Assembly (NCBI GenBank): GCA_947000775.1
Contig: CAMQGK010000166.1
Location: 671,001-735,000, forward strand
From: Pterois miles
Taxonomy: Eukaryota > Chordata > Actinopteri > Perciformes > Scorpaenidae
Length of the DNA stretch: 64,000 bases
Reading direction: 5' to 3'
A model generated the notes under the pieces. It was given only the letters and a program-made list of their open reading frames with translations. It made no database searches and was not told the origin of the DNA. Positions within the stretch are counted from its first letter, which is position 1, and every line of letters starts with the position of its first letter. The position numbers and the translations under genes were made by a program. Positions 47,801 to 62,800 of the stretch are shown here, one piece after another.

Positions 47801-50800
47801 TGTAACATCAAACTGTAACAACAGACCATAACAACAACCTGTAACAACAGGCTGTAACAGACTGTAATAACAGACTGTAACATCAAACTGTAACAACAGA
47901 CCATATCAACAACCTGTATCAACAGGCTGTAACAACAGGCTGCAACAGACTGTAATTACAGACTGTAACATCAAACTGTAACAACAGACCATAACAACAA
48001 CCTGTAACGACAGGCTGTAACAAACTGTAACAACAGACTGTAACATCAAACTGTAACAACAGACCATAACAACAACCTGTAACGACAGGCTGTAACAGAC
48101 TGTAAAATCTAACTGTAATAACAGACCATAACAACAACCTGTAACAACAGGCTGTAACAGACTGTAACAACAGACTGTAACATCAAACTGTAACAACAGA
48201 CCATATCAACAACCTGTAACAACAGGCTGTAACAACAGGCTACAACAGACTGTAACAACAGACTGTAACAGCAGACTGTAATAACAGCAGACTGTAACAG
48301 AGTGTAACAACAGCAGACTGTATCAAAACACTGTAAAAGACTGTAACAGTGTATAACAACAACAGACTGTAACAACACACTGTAACAGAGTGTAACAACA
48401 GCAGACTGTAACAACACACCATAACAGACTGTAACAACAACAACAGACTGTAACAACAGACTGTAACAGTGTAACAATAGCAGACTGTAACAACACACCG
48501 TAGCAGACTGTAACAAACTGTGACAACAGACTGTAACAACAGACTGTAACAGAGTGTAACAACAGCAGACTGTATCAAAACATTGTAAAAGACTGTAACA
48601 GCGTATAACAACAACAGACTGTAACAACACACTGTAACAGAGTGTAAAAACAGCAGATTGTAACAACACACCGTAACAGACTGTAACAACAACAACGACT
48701 ATAACAAACTGTGACAATAGACTGTAACAACAGACTGTAACAGACTGTAACAACAGACTGTAACAGGCTGTAACAACAGACTGTAACAGAGTGTAACAAC
48801 AGACTGTAACAACAACAGACTGTAACAGACTGACATCAGACTGTAACAGATTGTAACAACAGACTGTAACAGACTGTAACAACAGACTGTAACAACAACA
48901 GACTGTAACAGACTGATATCAGACTGTAACAGGCTGTAACAACAGACTGTAACAGATTGTAACAACAACAGACTGTAACAATAGACTGTAACAGGCTGTA
49001 ACAACAGACTGTAACAGAGTGTAACAACAGACTGTAACAACAGACTGTAACAGACTGACAGCAGACTGTAACAACACACCATAACAGACTGTAACAACAA
49101 CAACAGACTGTAACAACAGACTGTAACAGTGTAACAATAGCAGACTGTAACAACACACCGTAGCAGACTGTAACAAACTGTGACAACAGACTGTAACAAC
49201 AGACTGTAACAGAGTGTAACAACAGCAGACTGTATCAAAACATTGTAAAAGACTGTAACAGCGTATAACAACAACAGACTGTAACAACACACTGTAACAG
49301 AGTGTAAAAACAGCAGATTGTAACAACACACCGTAACAGACTGTAACAACAACAACGACTATAACAAACTGTGACAATAGACTGTAACAACAGACTGTAA
49401 CAGACTGTAACAACAGACTGTAACAGGCTGTAACAACAGACTGTAACAGAGTGTAACAACAGACTGTAACAACAACAGACTGTAACAGACTGACATCAGA
49501 CTGTAACAGATTGTAACAACAGACTGTAACAGACTGTAACAACAGACTGTAACAACAACAGACTGTAACAGACTGATATCAGACTGTAACAGGCTGTAAC
49601 AACAGACTGTAACAGATTGTAACAACAACAGACTGTAACAATAGACTGTAACAGGCTGTAACAACAGACTGTAACAGAGTGTAACAACAGACTGTAACAA
49701 CAGACTGTAACAGACTGACATCAGACTGTAACAACAGGCTGTAACAGGCTGTAACAACAGACTGTAACAGACTGTAACAACAACAGACTGTAACAGACTG
49801 ACATCAGACTGTAACAGGCTGTAACAACAGGCTGTAACAGGCTGTAACAACAGACTGCAACAGGCTGTAACAACAGACTGTAACAGACTGACATCAGACT
49901 GTAACAGGCTGTAACATCAAACTGTAACAACAGACCATAACAACAACCTGTAACGACAGGCTGTAACATCAAACTGTAACAACAGACCATATCAACAACC
50001 TGTAACAACAGGCTGTAACAACAGGCTACAACAGACTGTAACAACAGACTGTAACAACAGCAGACTGTAATAACAGCAGACTGTAACAGAATGTAACAAC
50101 AGCAGACTGTATCAAAACACTGTAAAAGACTGTAACAGCGTATAACAACAGACTGTAACAACACACTGTAACAGAGTATAACAGTAGACTGTAACAACAC
50201 ATGATAACAGACTGTAACAACAACAACAGACTGTAACAACAGACTGTAACAGTGTAGCAACAGCAGACTGTATCAAAACATTGTAAAAGACTGTAACAGC
50301 GTATAACAACAACAGACTGTAACAACACACTGTAACAGAGTGTAACAACAGCAGATTGTAACAACACACCGTAACAGAATGTAACAACAACAACAACAGA
50401 CTATAACAAACTGTGACAACAGACTGTAACAGGCTGTAACAACAGACTATAACAAACTGTGACAACAGACTGTAACAGAGTGTAACAACAGGCTGTAACA
50501 ACAGACTGTAACAGATTGTAACAACAGACTGTAACAGACTGTAACAACAGACTGTAACAACAACAGACTGTAACAGACTGACATCAGACTGTAACAGGCT
50601 GTAACAACAGACTGTAACAGATTGTAACAACAACAGACTGTAACAACAGACTGTAACAGGCTGTAACAACAGACTGTAACAGAGTGTAACAACAGACTGT
50701 AACAGACTGACATCAGGCTGTAACAGGCTGTAACAACAGGCTGTAACAACAGACTGTAACAGACTGTAACAACAGGCTGTAACAACAACAGACTGTAACA

Positions 50801-53800
50801 GACTGACATCAGACTGTAACAGGCTGTAACAACAGACTGTAACAGGCTGTAACAACAGACTGTAACAGACTGACATCAGACTGTAACAGACTGATATCAG
50901 ACTGTAACAGACTGACATCAGACTGTAACAGGCTGTAACAACAGACTGCAACAGGCTGTAACAACAGACTGTAACAGGCTGTAACAACAGACTGTAACAG
51001 ACTGACATCAGACTGTAATAACAGGCTGTAACAGACTGACATCAGACTGTAATAACAGGCTGTAACAACAGACTGTAACAGACTGACATCAGACTGTAAC
51101 AGGCTGTAACAACAGACTGTAATAGATTGTAACAGACTGTAACAACATACTGTAACAACCAACTGTGCTATGTCCGTCACTTGTGCCAATATATGAAATC
51201 CTAATAAATAAAAGTGCACAATGAAGTTAAAATTCATTAATAATGATAAATAATAATGATAAATTAATGAATGGGCAATAAGTGAGGAAATAACATTAGA
51301 TTTTTTGGTATTAATATTTTTCTTTATGTATTTTTGTATTGATTTATTTTATTTTTACATCCACATTGATTTATTTCTGCATTAATTTATGTCGTGGCAT
51401 TACATGGCATTACTCATGCTGCAATAGCCCCTATCGTCCAAAATTACCATTGAAATACAAGGGGCACTGGCTGCTTCAGACAAGTCACAGACCACCAAGT
51501 CACCACGGTCGTACTAACGTGCATGTGTCAGGCTCGAGGTTGACATGGCAGCACACATACCATCAATGTTCATTTGCATCATGACTACAGGCTCCATGGT
51601 CTGGTGGGTGATCCGGATTACTCGGGGCCCTCCCTGTCCTTGTTGATGAGTGGTCCTGTTTGACTGAAGAGGCAGAGTCTGGCCTGTAGCCTGCTGATCT
51701 GATTGGCCAGCGGCGTCAGAGGGCTGTCGTTGTCCTTCAGCTGCCTGTCTCCCATTAGATGTCATGGTCACTGGGGTCGCCAAGTTTATCTGGAGGAGAA
51801 ATACGTATTTACCGCAAGATCCAGTACAATGAAGGTTGATGTTTCAGGTGTGGCCACCACACCAACCCTTGTACCTTGGGGTAAGCTGCTCTGATACCAG
51901 AGAGCCACAGTGACAAGCAAATACTGGTGAGTGGACTTGATCATAGGATGCACAGCACTGTAAACCCGTGAAAGTTAGGGAGCAAGTTAGCTGTGGAGAA
52001 AAAACAGGAGCTAAATGTAGCGAACAAATTGGTCCTTTTGTTCAGGTGGAGAATAATGTGACCACATGTTTAAGCCAAGCGTCCTCCAGGCAGCTCCAGA
52101 AGAAGATAAAGAATACAAGGACAAAGATGAAGAAGTTTGTACAGGTATTTACTGTATATTAAAACATTGGACCAAATAGACACATGGAAGATTTAGTTGT
52201 TACAGCTTCCCAGTTCAAACGCATTAGATGCCTTAACTGAAATGTTAGACACGTGCACTCTCTGCAGCTACATAAGATAAGATAAGATACGATAAGATGA
52301 ACCTTTATTAATCCGTGGAGGGAAATTTGGGTGTCATAGCAGCAGCAACAACATACAGATAAACACAGTATAGTAAAAAGTAAAGAGAAGGTGCAATGAA
52401 GGAAACTGACAATAAAATAAATCAGTAACAGTAACAGTAATAGTAAAGTGCAGCAGGTGGTGAGTGTTGTATATGCAGAGCATGTATATATGTAATTATA
52501 TAATTATATGTAATTATATACATTTGGTCCAGGAATAAATAGGGAGCAGATGATCAGAGTCACATGGGGGTCAGACCTTGGTTCTGGTTCTGGTTCAGAC
52601 CTTGGTTCTGGTTCAGACCTTGGTTTGGAGCCGAGTGGGCCGAGGGGGGATCGGCTGGCTGATTTTTTTTAGGAGTAAATTTTTGTGCAGCTTTTTTGCA
52701 GTCTGTAGAGCAGTTGATGTTTTCAGACAATTTTGTGATCATTTAATGTGAATTCAGTTCAGCGTGTTTTCATTTATTTATTTATTTATTTATTTTTTAA
52801 GACATACAACTGTGTATAACTGGAATTATAAACATTTAGTTTATGATGTAGATGGCACTGAGCACAGGCTAAGAAGCTGGAGATGTGAGTTCCTAAACAC
52901 AACACTTAGCTCATTAGCCTTAGTGATCTGTCATCTGGAACACATACAGAGGTTTCAGCTGCAAATGTACGGGTGTGTTGACCGGCGTCCCGCCAGGACC
53001 GCGACGCGTGGGAAGGTGCGACGGCCCGTTCATCTCTGCTTGCAGCTTTAATTATCCTTGAACCTTGAGAGCATATAATCTACTACTGATCTGAATGTGT
53101 TGTCCTCTGTTAGCTGTATGCTATTAAGTATGGTAATTAAGAAGAAGAAGAAGAAGAAGAAGAAGATAGTCCTTTATTAGTCCCACAAGGGGAAATTCAA
53201 TTTTTTCACTCTGTTGTTAACTTATACACACACATGCACAAACATGCATTAATGGAGAGATGTCAGAGTGAGGGGGCTGCTCCTGACAAGCACCCCGAGC
53301 AGTTGGGGGTTTGGTGCCTTGCTCAGGGGCACCTCGGCAGTGCCCAAGAGGTAAACTGGCACCTCTCCAGCTACCAGTTCACACTCAGTTCTTGGTCCAT
53401 GGTGGGACTTGAACCAGTGACCCTCCGGTTCCCAAGCCAACTCCCTACAGTATTCAGTCTGTAGGGAGTTGGCAATCGTATTCAGTGATATTTCACCGTG
53501 ATACTTGTATATGCTCCCCTGTAGACTACATGCTCACCAGCTCTTATAACCTGCTGTTAAATTGGTAAAGGGAAGCTCTGTGTCCTCAACAACAGTCAGA
53601 AAACACTCAAAACAGACACTAAACATGAATCTGACGAAGGGCCCAGCGATGGCACCGGGTGAATCTTAACTTAAGTTTGTCTCTTCTACTTGGAGGAAAA
53701 TGTACCATTTTCCAAATTTTATGTATAGAGAGTCAACAGTGTGAGAGGACAGACAACACGCACTTCATAGGTAAAGTAGGTTGTTTTTTTTTTTTTTGGC

Positions 53801-56800
53801 TTGTTTTTGCTTAAAGACGTACTGTGTAATCATCGAATATATAGCTACGTTAATATAAATAAGCCAAACATACAGTATGGGGCAGTATTTATGTATATTC
53901 ACTAATGGTTTATTTTATACTTGCAACTGATATGTAGATGTAAAGGGTTAAAAAGCCCTTCTGCACGTCCTCAGGGTCTGTTTTCAAGCTTTAAAAAATC
54001 CAGCCTGTCATGGGAGACCTTGGCCAATTAAGAGAGATATTAATTTAGTACTTGCTATAGAAAAAATGTCTACAGGAAATATACAATTCAACATACTGTA
54101 TATGAACTATAAAGTTTGTAATAGTAATCAAATTGCTCTGATTGGCAAAATTAGCACTGGGCTTGAGTACCACCGAGTGCAGACCTTCTCAGTTCAGGTT
54201 GGTGGTCCCATCTCCTCCTCTCTGTTGGTGAACACCGGAGCCCCCAGAGCGGTGGGGTCACCCCCTCCCACGACCGCAACCCCAGACATGAAGACCGGAT
54301 GACAGCACCATCATCAGCGGGATTACAAACACTGATGGGACGTCATGTAGACAGGAAATCAACAATCTAGCAGAGTGGTACACTGTGGCCAAGGAGCCGA
54401 TGGCTGGTCTAGAAAAAACGAGGCAAAAAGGCAGCCTGTCTAGATCAACGGAGCTGAGGTGGTGACCGGGTTTAGGGTCTTGGAAATCAGCATCACAGGG
54501 AACCTGACACGGCCAACACATCTGGTTCCGAAAGCCCAAAAATGGCACTGCCAAGATTTGTTAAGGAAACTTAAAAGGAAGGTTCAGGCATTTTGAAACT
54601 GATATGGATTATTACTAGGTACTGTAATACAGTTACTGGACAGGTACCTCTACCTAACTTCAAAATATCTGAACTATCCCTTTAAGAAGTCCAATTCCCA
54701 TGCCAAGATCTCATAAACATCTGAACGGGTTAGGGGTTAGGGTTAGGGGTTAGGGGTTAGGGGTTAGGGGTTAGGGGTTAGGGTTAGGGGTTAGGGGTTA
54801 GGGGTTAGGGTTAAGGGTTAGGTAGGGTTAGGGGTTAGGGGTTAGGGGTTAGGGGTTAAGGGTTAAGGGTTAGGGGTTAGGGTTAGGGGTTAAGGTTAGG
54901 GGTTAGGGGTTAGGGGTTAGGGTTAGGGGTTAGGGGTTAGGGGTTAGGGGTTAGGGGTTGGGGTTAGGGGTTAGGGGTTAGGGGTTAGGGGTTAGGGGTT
55001 AGGGGTTAAGGGTTAGGGTTAGGGGTTAGGGGTTAGGGGTTAGGGTTAGGGGTTGGGGTTAGGGGTTAAGGGTTAGGGGTTAGGGGTTAGGGGTTAGGGG
55101 TTAGGGGTTAAGGTTAGGGGTTGGGGTTAGGGGTTAAGGTTAGGGGTTAGGGGTTAAGGGTTAAGGGTTAGGGGTTAGGGGTTAGGGTTAGGGTTAGGGT
55201 TAGGGGTTAGGGGTTGGGGTTAGGGGTTGGGGTTAGGGGTTAAGGTTAGGGGTTAGGGGTTAGGGGTTAGCATTCTGATCAGAAATGATGTCACCGTGTT
55301 GGGAATAACTGCAGGAGTAGGATTTAAGAGGAAATGTCTTCTTAAGACTTCTTGATTGCTTCAACTTTCCCAGAAATTAAAGGTTCTCTATATCAGTTCA
55401 ATATGATATCACAGAATTTATATATCATCATCATCTATAGTATATAGATGTAGAGGAGTAACGTCTACCTGAGTCTATGATATCAGCATTAATATATCAT
55501 CATCATCTATAGTCTATAGATATAGAGGAGTAATGTCTACCTGAGTCTATGATATCAGTATTAATATATCATCATCATCTATAGTCTATAGATATAGAGG
55601 AGTAATGTCTACCTGAGTCTATGATATCAGTATTAATATATCATCATCATCTATAGTCTATAGATATAGAGGAGTAATGTCTACCTGAGTCTATGATATC
55701 AGCATTAATATATCATCATCATCTATAGTCTATAGATATAGAGGAGTAGTGTCTACCTGAGTCTATGATATCAGCATTAATATATCATCATCTATAGTCT
55801 ATAGATATAGAGGAGTAATGTCTACCTGAGTCTATGATATCAGTATTAATATATCATCATCTATAGTCTATAGATATAGAGGAGTAATGTCTACCTGAGT
55901 CTATGATATCAGTATTAATATATCATCATCATCTATAGTCTATAGATATAGAGGAGTAATGTCTACCTGAGTCTATGATATCAGTATTAATATATCATCA
56001 TCTATAGTCTATAGATATAGAGGAGTAATGTCTACCTGAGTCTATGATATCAGTATTAATATATCATCATCATCTATAGTCTATAGATATAGAGGAGTAA
56101 TGTCTACCTGAGTCTATGATATCAGTATTAAATATATCATCATCTATAGTCTATAGATATAGAGGAGTAATGTCTACCTGAGTCTATGATATCAGCATTA
56201 ATATATCATCATCAACTATAGTCTATAGATATAGAGGAGTAATGTCTACCTGAGTCTATGATATCAGCATTAATATATCATCATCTATAGTCTATAGATA
56301 TAGAGGAGTAATGTCTACCTGAGTCTATGATATCAGTATTAATATATCATCATCATCTATAGTCTATAGATATAGAGGAGTAATGTCTACCTGAGTCTAT
56401 GATATCAGTATTAATATATCATCATCTATAGTCTATAGATATAGAGGACTAATGTCTACCTGAGTCTATGATATCAGTATTAATATATCATCATCATCTA
56501 TAGTCTATAGATATAGAGGAGTAATGTCTACCTGAGTCTATGATATCAGTATTAATATATCATCATTAACTATAGTCTATAGATATAGAGGAGTAATGTC
56601 TACCTGGCTATGATATCAGTATTAATATATCATCATCATCTATAGTCTATAGATATAGAGGAGTAATGTCTACCTGAGTCTATGATATCAGTATTAATAT
56701 ATCATCATCATCTATAGTCTATAGATATAGAGGAGTAATGAGTACCTGAGTCTATGATATCAGTATTAATATATCATCATTAACTATAGTCTATAGATAT

Positions 56801-59800
56801 AGAGGAGTAATGTCTACCTGAGTCTATGATATCAGTATTAATATATCATCATCTATAGTCTATAGATATAGAGGAGTAATGTCTACCTGAGTCTGATGAT
56901 ATCAGTATTAATATATCATCATCATCTATAGTCTATAGATATAGAGGAGTAATGTCTACCTGAGTCTGTGATATCAGTATTAATATATCATCATTAACTA
57001 TAGTCTATAGATATAGAGGAGTAATGTCTACCTGAGCAGAGGATGAAGTCTCTCTCTGTGTATGAGTATAATGTAATCAGAGCGTCTCTGGACTTTTAGT
57101 CCATTTTCGTGCATGTGAGCGTGCCCCACCCATCCTCCGGTTCCCCCCAAGTTAACACTGTTAGCTCAGCTAGCCACTGGCTCAGCCATCACCATGTTGA
57201 CAGCTGTACAGAGGCAACAGAAATGCTCCCAGTCTGGCATTTAGATCATTGTGTCCAGGATATCTGATTGGGAATTATTAGGACATTTCAGCTCTGTAAA
57301 ATAAAGCTTCACAATACAATCTAACAGATGTTATCAGTTAGGAGCAACAGTTTAACACACATCTGTATTTTGTCATCCTTATTGGTAAGAACTGCAGTAT
57401 TTCTCCACAATATCTGGTAACACTACAGTATTTCTCCACAGTATCTGTTAATACTGCAGTATTTCTCCACAGTATATTTTAACAGTGCAGTATTTCTCCA
57501 CAGTATCTGTTAACACTGCAGTATTTCTCCACAGTATCTGGTAACACTACAGTATTTCTCCACAGTATCTGTTAATACTGCAGTATTTCTCCACAGTATC
57601 TGTTAGTACTGGTATGAACCTACTGGGACGGCCATGTGTGGCAGGCCAGCCTGGAGCAGGACCGGGTGGGTGTAGCGGGCCACTGGACGGACCACGTACA
57701 GGTGGCGTGGCGGAGGGGTTGCCAGGTTACAGCGTAGATCACCGAGGACAACTAAGCTGTTGCCAAGGAGACGGAGAGCATCTCCAACCAGGTTGAGAAG
57801 GCGCTGATCCTCCTCCCTTTCCTGGGTCTGTGGAAGCAGATGGACTGTTATTAAACAGCAAGTTTAATAAGTAGAAGAAGTACTAGCAGTAGAGAGAACG
57901 GCGTACGTGTGATAAATGTTAAGAAGAAGAAGAAGAAGAAGATCTTGCCGGGATCACTTTACACTCTGTTTGTTAACTGATACACGGTACATGCAGACCC
58001 GAAACACACACATGCACATGCATCAATGGAGAGATGTCAGAGTGATGGGGCTGCTCTTGACAAGCGCCCGGAGCAGTGGGGGGTTTGGTTCCTTGCTGGG
58101 GGGCACGTGGGGAGTGCCCAAGAGGAAAAGTGGCACCTCTCCAACTAACAGTTAACAATTAGTTTTTGGTTCTTGGGGATTGGAACGGGTGCCCTTCGGT
58201 TTCCAAAACAAAACCCAAAAAAATAAAATATTCCCCCCCCCCTAAATTAATATAATGCAGTGCTTATCTGCACTGACACTGGAGCAGGAGGTGGATATTA
58301 CACACAGTTCCTCCCAATGAAGGTGTGAGAAGAGACCAATGAAGGATCAAGGTCTCTGATGACAGCTCTGTCAGCTGCCAGTTGTCTGATGTTTGTATTG
58401 GCCCACATAGGAGGTAGAGGGTCCACCAATCGGAAGGTCAGCCATCGGTTTGATCAATAGGTCCTCCGGTCAATGTGGAAGTGTCCTTGAACAGGGTGGT
58501 GAGGTGTGTGAATGAGTATTTAGATGGCTCCTGATGGGCAGGTTGGCTCTATGCAGCCTCCGTCATCAGTGTGTGAATGTGTGTGTGAATGCTGACATGT
58601 AGCGTGAAGCGCTTCAGGGTTCGGGTTCCAGGTCGAAGACTACAGAGGACCTGTATACATGCATGTCCATTTACCATGATACACAGCTCAAGTCTTTGTG
58701 TGTGTCTGAATCCGTTGAAATGGTTTGAAAACATCTGCACCTTTATAAATCTGCCTTCTCTATATATACTGTGCTTGTGAATTTCCCCACTGTGGGACTA
58801 ATAAAGGAATATCTTATCTTATCTTATCTTATCGTATCAGCCAAACCATTGTGTAAATGCTCTTCACTGCTCAGATGTTGAATGTACATTTCTAAAGACA
58901 TCAATGGGTTTTTCTATATTTATCGTTTGCGTCTGCATTCCATTCCATATTTAAATTCATTATTCAATAACCCAGGTTCTGATCAAAGGCTTTAGTCAGT
59001 GTGTACCTGACACCCATTAGAACTGACAGGATGTTCAGCCTCACCTGGTTGCTCTAACTGACTGAACTTGGAAATGAAGTTGGTAAATTAGTGTTTGGTG
59101 GATTATTTCTCTGTTGTTATAATACTAACTGTCATTGTATTCTGCATGGTCGGGTTTATTTTCCTTCACAATGATGTCAACTTGTCAGGATCATGTATTT
59201 GTGGGATGAGCAGCATAGCTGATCATGTGGGTAGAACCCAGGTGAAATTCTGCCCATGCTAAACAGTGTGTTCTGTTGGTACTGACTCTGGTTCTGAGCT
59301 CCAGGTGCTGCCAATCAGGCTCCACAGGACCAGACCAGACCAGACCAGACCAGACCAGACCAGACCAGACTACAGGACCACAAAGTGATCTGGTTCATTC
59401 TGAACAGTCAGCTTTTAAAAACCAGCATGGCTCAGTTCAACATTTAGCTTCAAAACAAAAGTCCAGTTCACTGGATTTTTTTCTGTACAATCAATTATTA
59501 ATACTTGACACTTTGACAATACAATACAGTATTGACATGCTTTACAGTCAGGCCAGTAAAGCATGTCCACTTGAACTGAACGTAGCAGCGCAGGACTTGA
59601 ATGAACATGAACCAGCAGACAGTCTTCAGGGTGCATGCTAGTAGCCAGCCAGCGTGAGCATCAGTAAAAACAAGATACAAGAGGTCATTCTTCCTCCTTA
59701 CATTGTTGTTGTAGTCGGCTGAGGTGGCTGCTACAAGAACTGAGTGGGTCCTCTCTATGAAGGGTCGTAAGCTCTCCTCCACCCTCCTGACCTCAGAGAG

Positions 59801-62800
59801 AACCTCCACCAACTCTGCTGGACTGGGGAGACTGAGGACAGACAGAGGACAGGAGGAGTCAGCACCACAAAGACCCTGCTGATGACGCTGGTAACAGGCC
59901 ATACCTACGATCGGAGAGACGGTGGAAAGGTGTCTGGATCCACAGCAACCTGAACGTGATGGTGAGACAGCACTGCTGACATCCTGAGCACAATCTGGTC
60001 TGAGATTTGAGTTTGCTGACATAGTTTACATTTGTAAGGTGCTGATGTATGTTATGGCTCACTAGCACACTGCTGGTGGAAATGTTTTTGATAAAGTGGA
60101 TCTATACGTAACGTGTGATATGAAGTTGAATGTGTGAGATGCATCATTATATGTATAATGACTCCGCTCACATTTATTGTCTTTAGTCTGCCTTTAAATC
60201 ACCACCTCACCACCTGCCTCGCCCCCTGCCCCCATAATGTGTGCACCCGTGGGTCAAAGTTTCCATACAGGTGTGCACAGTTTGTTTTTCGACATTTTTG
60301 CATGGGAAGTGGCGTACACACAATTCAGGCCTCGTTTTGTGCCTGGGCAACATTTAAAATGAGACCCCCTGAGCCGTTCACTTCCTGGTTGCACACGAGA
60401 GGATGGCTGCGTCAAAGCTCCCAAACACAAGGTTATTAAAGAATGTTGGCATAAAGGTGGGACAGGGGTCATTTTTAGGTGTCTAGTACTCATATATGCA
60501 TTTGGAACCACGGGTTTTTTACCGGACCACGGCGCTACCCGGCTTCACGGCTGTCCAGCACACAGGGACGTTATGCGGAGCAGTAAGACGGAGGGTGGAG
60601 GGATTACACTGAGTGGAAGGTGGTGTTATGTTGATGTGAAGGAATGTTTCTGTGGCCTGGACAGTGAACTGTGAGCTGTGGGGATGTGGGGATGTTAACC
60701 GGCCCACCAGGACCCCCTGTAAGCGTCCTCGGCAGATCCCACCACGACCCTGTTCTGATGACACCAAAGGATGTCCCTCTTGTCCACCGGCAGCCTGGAG
60801 GCACGAGGACTGCGATGAGGTGGACTCGGGAGGCTACCGGGGCACTGCAGGACTGCTTTGAGTCCACAGACTGGGATGTGCTTTGTGTGCCACACGGGGA
60901 GGACATCAACAACACGACAGAGGGCATCACAGAGTACGTTAAACCGTGAACACACCATCTTTCAGGACTGTTCACTGCCTTCAGGTCTGGGGGCATGGAC
61001 CATGTGAGGAGTATTTAGCATGAAAGAAACTGAAGGAATGTCAGGACTCCTAAAGAAGAAGCTGGAGACTAAAGTCCAGCAGAGCAACACAAGGGATGCG
61101 TGGACTGGAATGAAGGAGATCCCTGGCCTTGTTCACGCCTGGTATTTAGATGAGTACTCAGTGATCGGATCACAAGTGGACAGCTCTAAGTACGTCTGCT
61201 CACACCTGGCACTAAAACGGGTCTCCACATGCGTCTTGAGTGGCCACCTGTGATCCGATCTCACTTCCCTGCTCTATATGCAAATGAAGACATAGTAAAC
61301 ACATTTTTAGGATCAAAATATGAGGTTATTGGACCAGCAGTGGCAGCACTGCCTTTGCCAGGCAACAGTGGCGTACAGACCTTCAGAGAGCAGGGAGGAG
61401 GGTGGGCGAGCAGGCGGCTGGGTATCGGCTCCACGCAAAGCAGCGCCACAAAAGCAATGACATACTGTACCACCGACAGTAAACCTCCTGCTCCCAGTCC
61501 GACAGTCTGGGGATATGTAGCCTATCCATAAGATCTATTGTAATAACAAACAGTTGTACCAACAGGAGACAGTGGAGCACAGAGGCTGTTTCCTCGCTGC
61601 GAGGCTGACGACCGGTCGCCTATCCATTCACCTGTGGGTCCTGGCGGGACGTCAGTTCAGGAGTTGGTCCTTAATGTGGCCCTGGACACATCCATTACAC
61701 ACTGCTCAAAGAATGTGGTCATATGTGGCCCAGACCGCCTCTGAATCTGGTCCCTTGCTGAGCCCCTTGGCTCCATATCGGTCACCTTGGATGTGCCCTG
61801 CCTCCACTGAGAGGATGAGCCCCAGCCCCTCCAGGACAAGGCTGTAGCCCTAATGGTGTCAGCCCCAGGCTTCTGAAGACCTGCATCACTCTGCTAAACT
61901 GCAACACTGACCCTGGAGAAAATACTGGCGCTGTGGAAGACGTCCTGCCTGGTTCTGGTTCCCAAGAAGATAACTTCATCTGGCCTCAATGACAACCAAC
62001 TAATTGCCCTCACATCTCATGTGATGAAGGTGCTGGACAGGCTGGTCTTGGCCCAACTTAGACTGCAGGTAAAGTCAGTGCTGGACCCTCTGCTGTCTGC
62101 CTACCAGCCTCATCTGGGAGTGGACGATGCCATCATCTACCTGCTGCAGCGAGATCACTGCATCTGGATGGAGCAGGCTGCACCGTGAGAATCACTTTCT
62201 TTGATTTCTCTAGTGCATTTACAGCATCCAGCCACTGCTCGTGAGGGAGACAGTAGACATGTCCACCATCTCCTGGATTACCAGCAACCTGACGACAGAA
62301 CGCAGGTCATCCACCTGGGCAGTGTTCTCTCTGAAATGGTGGCTGGTAGTCCTGGAGCTCTGCCGGGGACTGTGCTGCCTCCCTTCCTGTTCACCTCATA
62401 CGCCGCAGACTTTCAGTACAAGTCCTGGTCGTGCGACCTGCAGAAGTTCTGACGACTCTGTAGTGGTTGGATGTATACGTGATTGGAGGGAGGAGGAGTA
62501 CAGGGCACTGGTGGATGATGTTGTGGAGTGGACCGGGAAAACCACCTCCGTCTGAACGTTGCCAAGACCAGAGAGAAGGTGATTGACTTCAGAAGGAAGA
62601 GGATGGCTTCACAACCTCAGTGTATTCTGGGAGAGGATGTGGACATGGTTGAAGGACTAGAAGTACCTGGCTGTCCACATGGACAACAGACTGAACTAGA
62701 AGACCGATTCTGGGGCTGTATAGAAGAAGGGGATGAGCAGACTCCATTTCCTGAGGAGGCTCAGATCCCCACCCCAACCCCACTCTGCTGGGGCAGCAGC

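Noticed and set aside
47465..51237. Minus-strand frames rich in CYSLLLQSV, up to 298 codons
   Set aside because: All are translations of the 13-bp-type minisatellite in a BAG6 intron; no start context, domain or splice support.
54729..55270. True chromosome end
   Set aside because: Coding exons of BAG6 continue on both sides and the repeat is degenerate, so it is interstitial.
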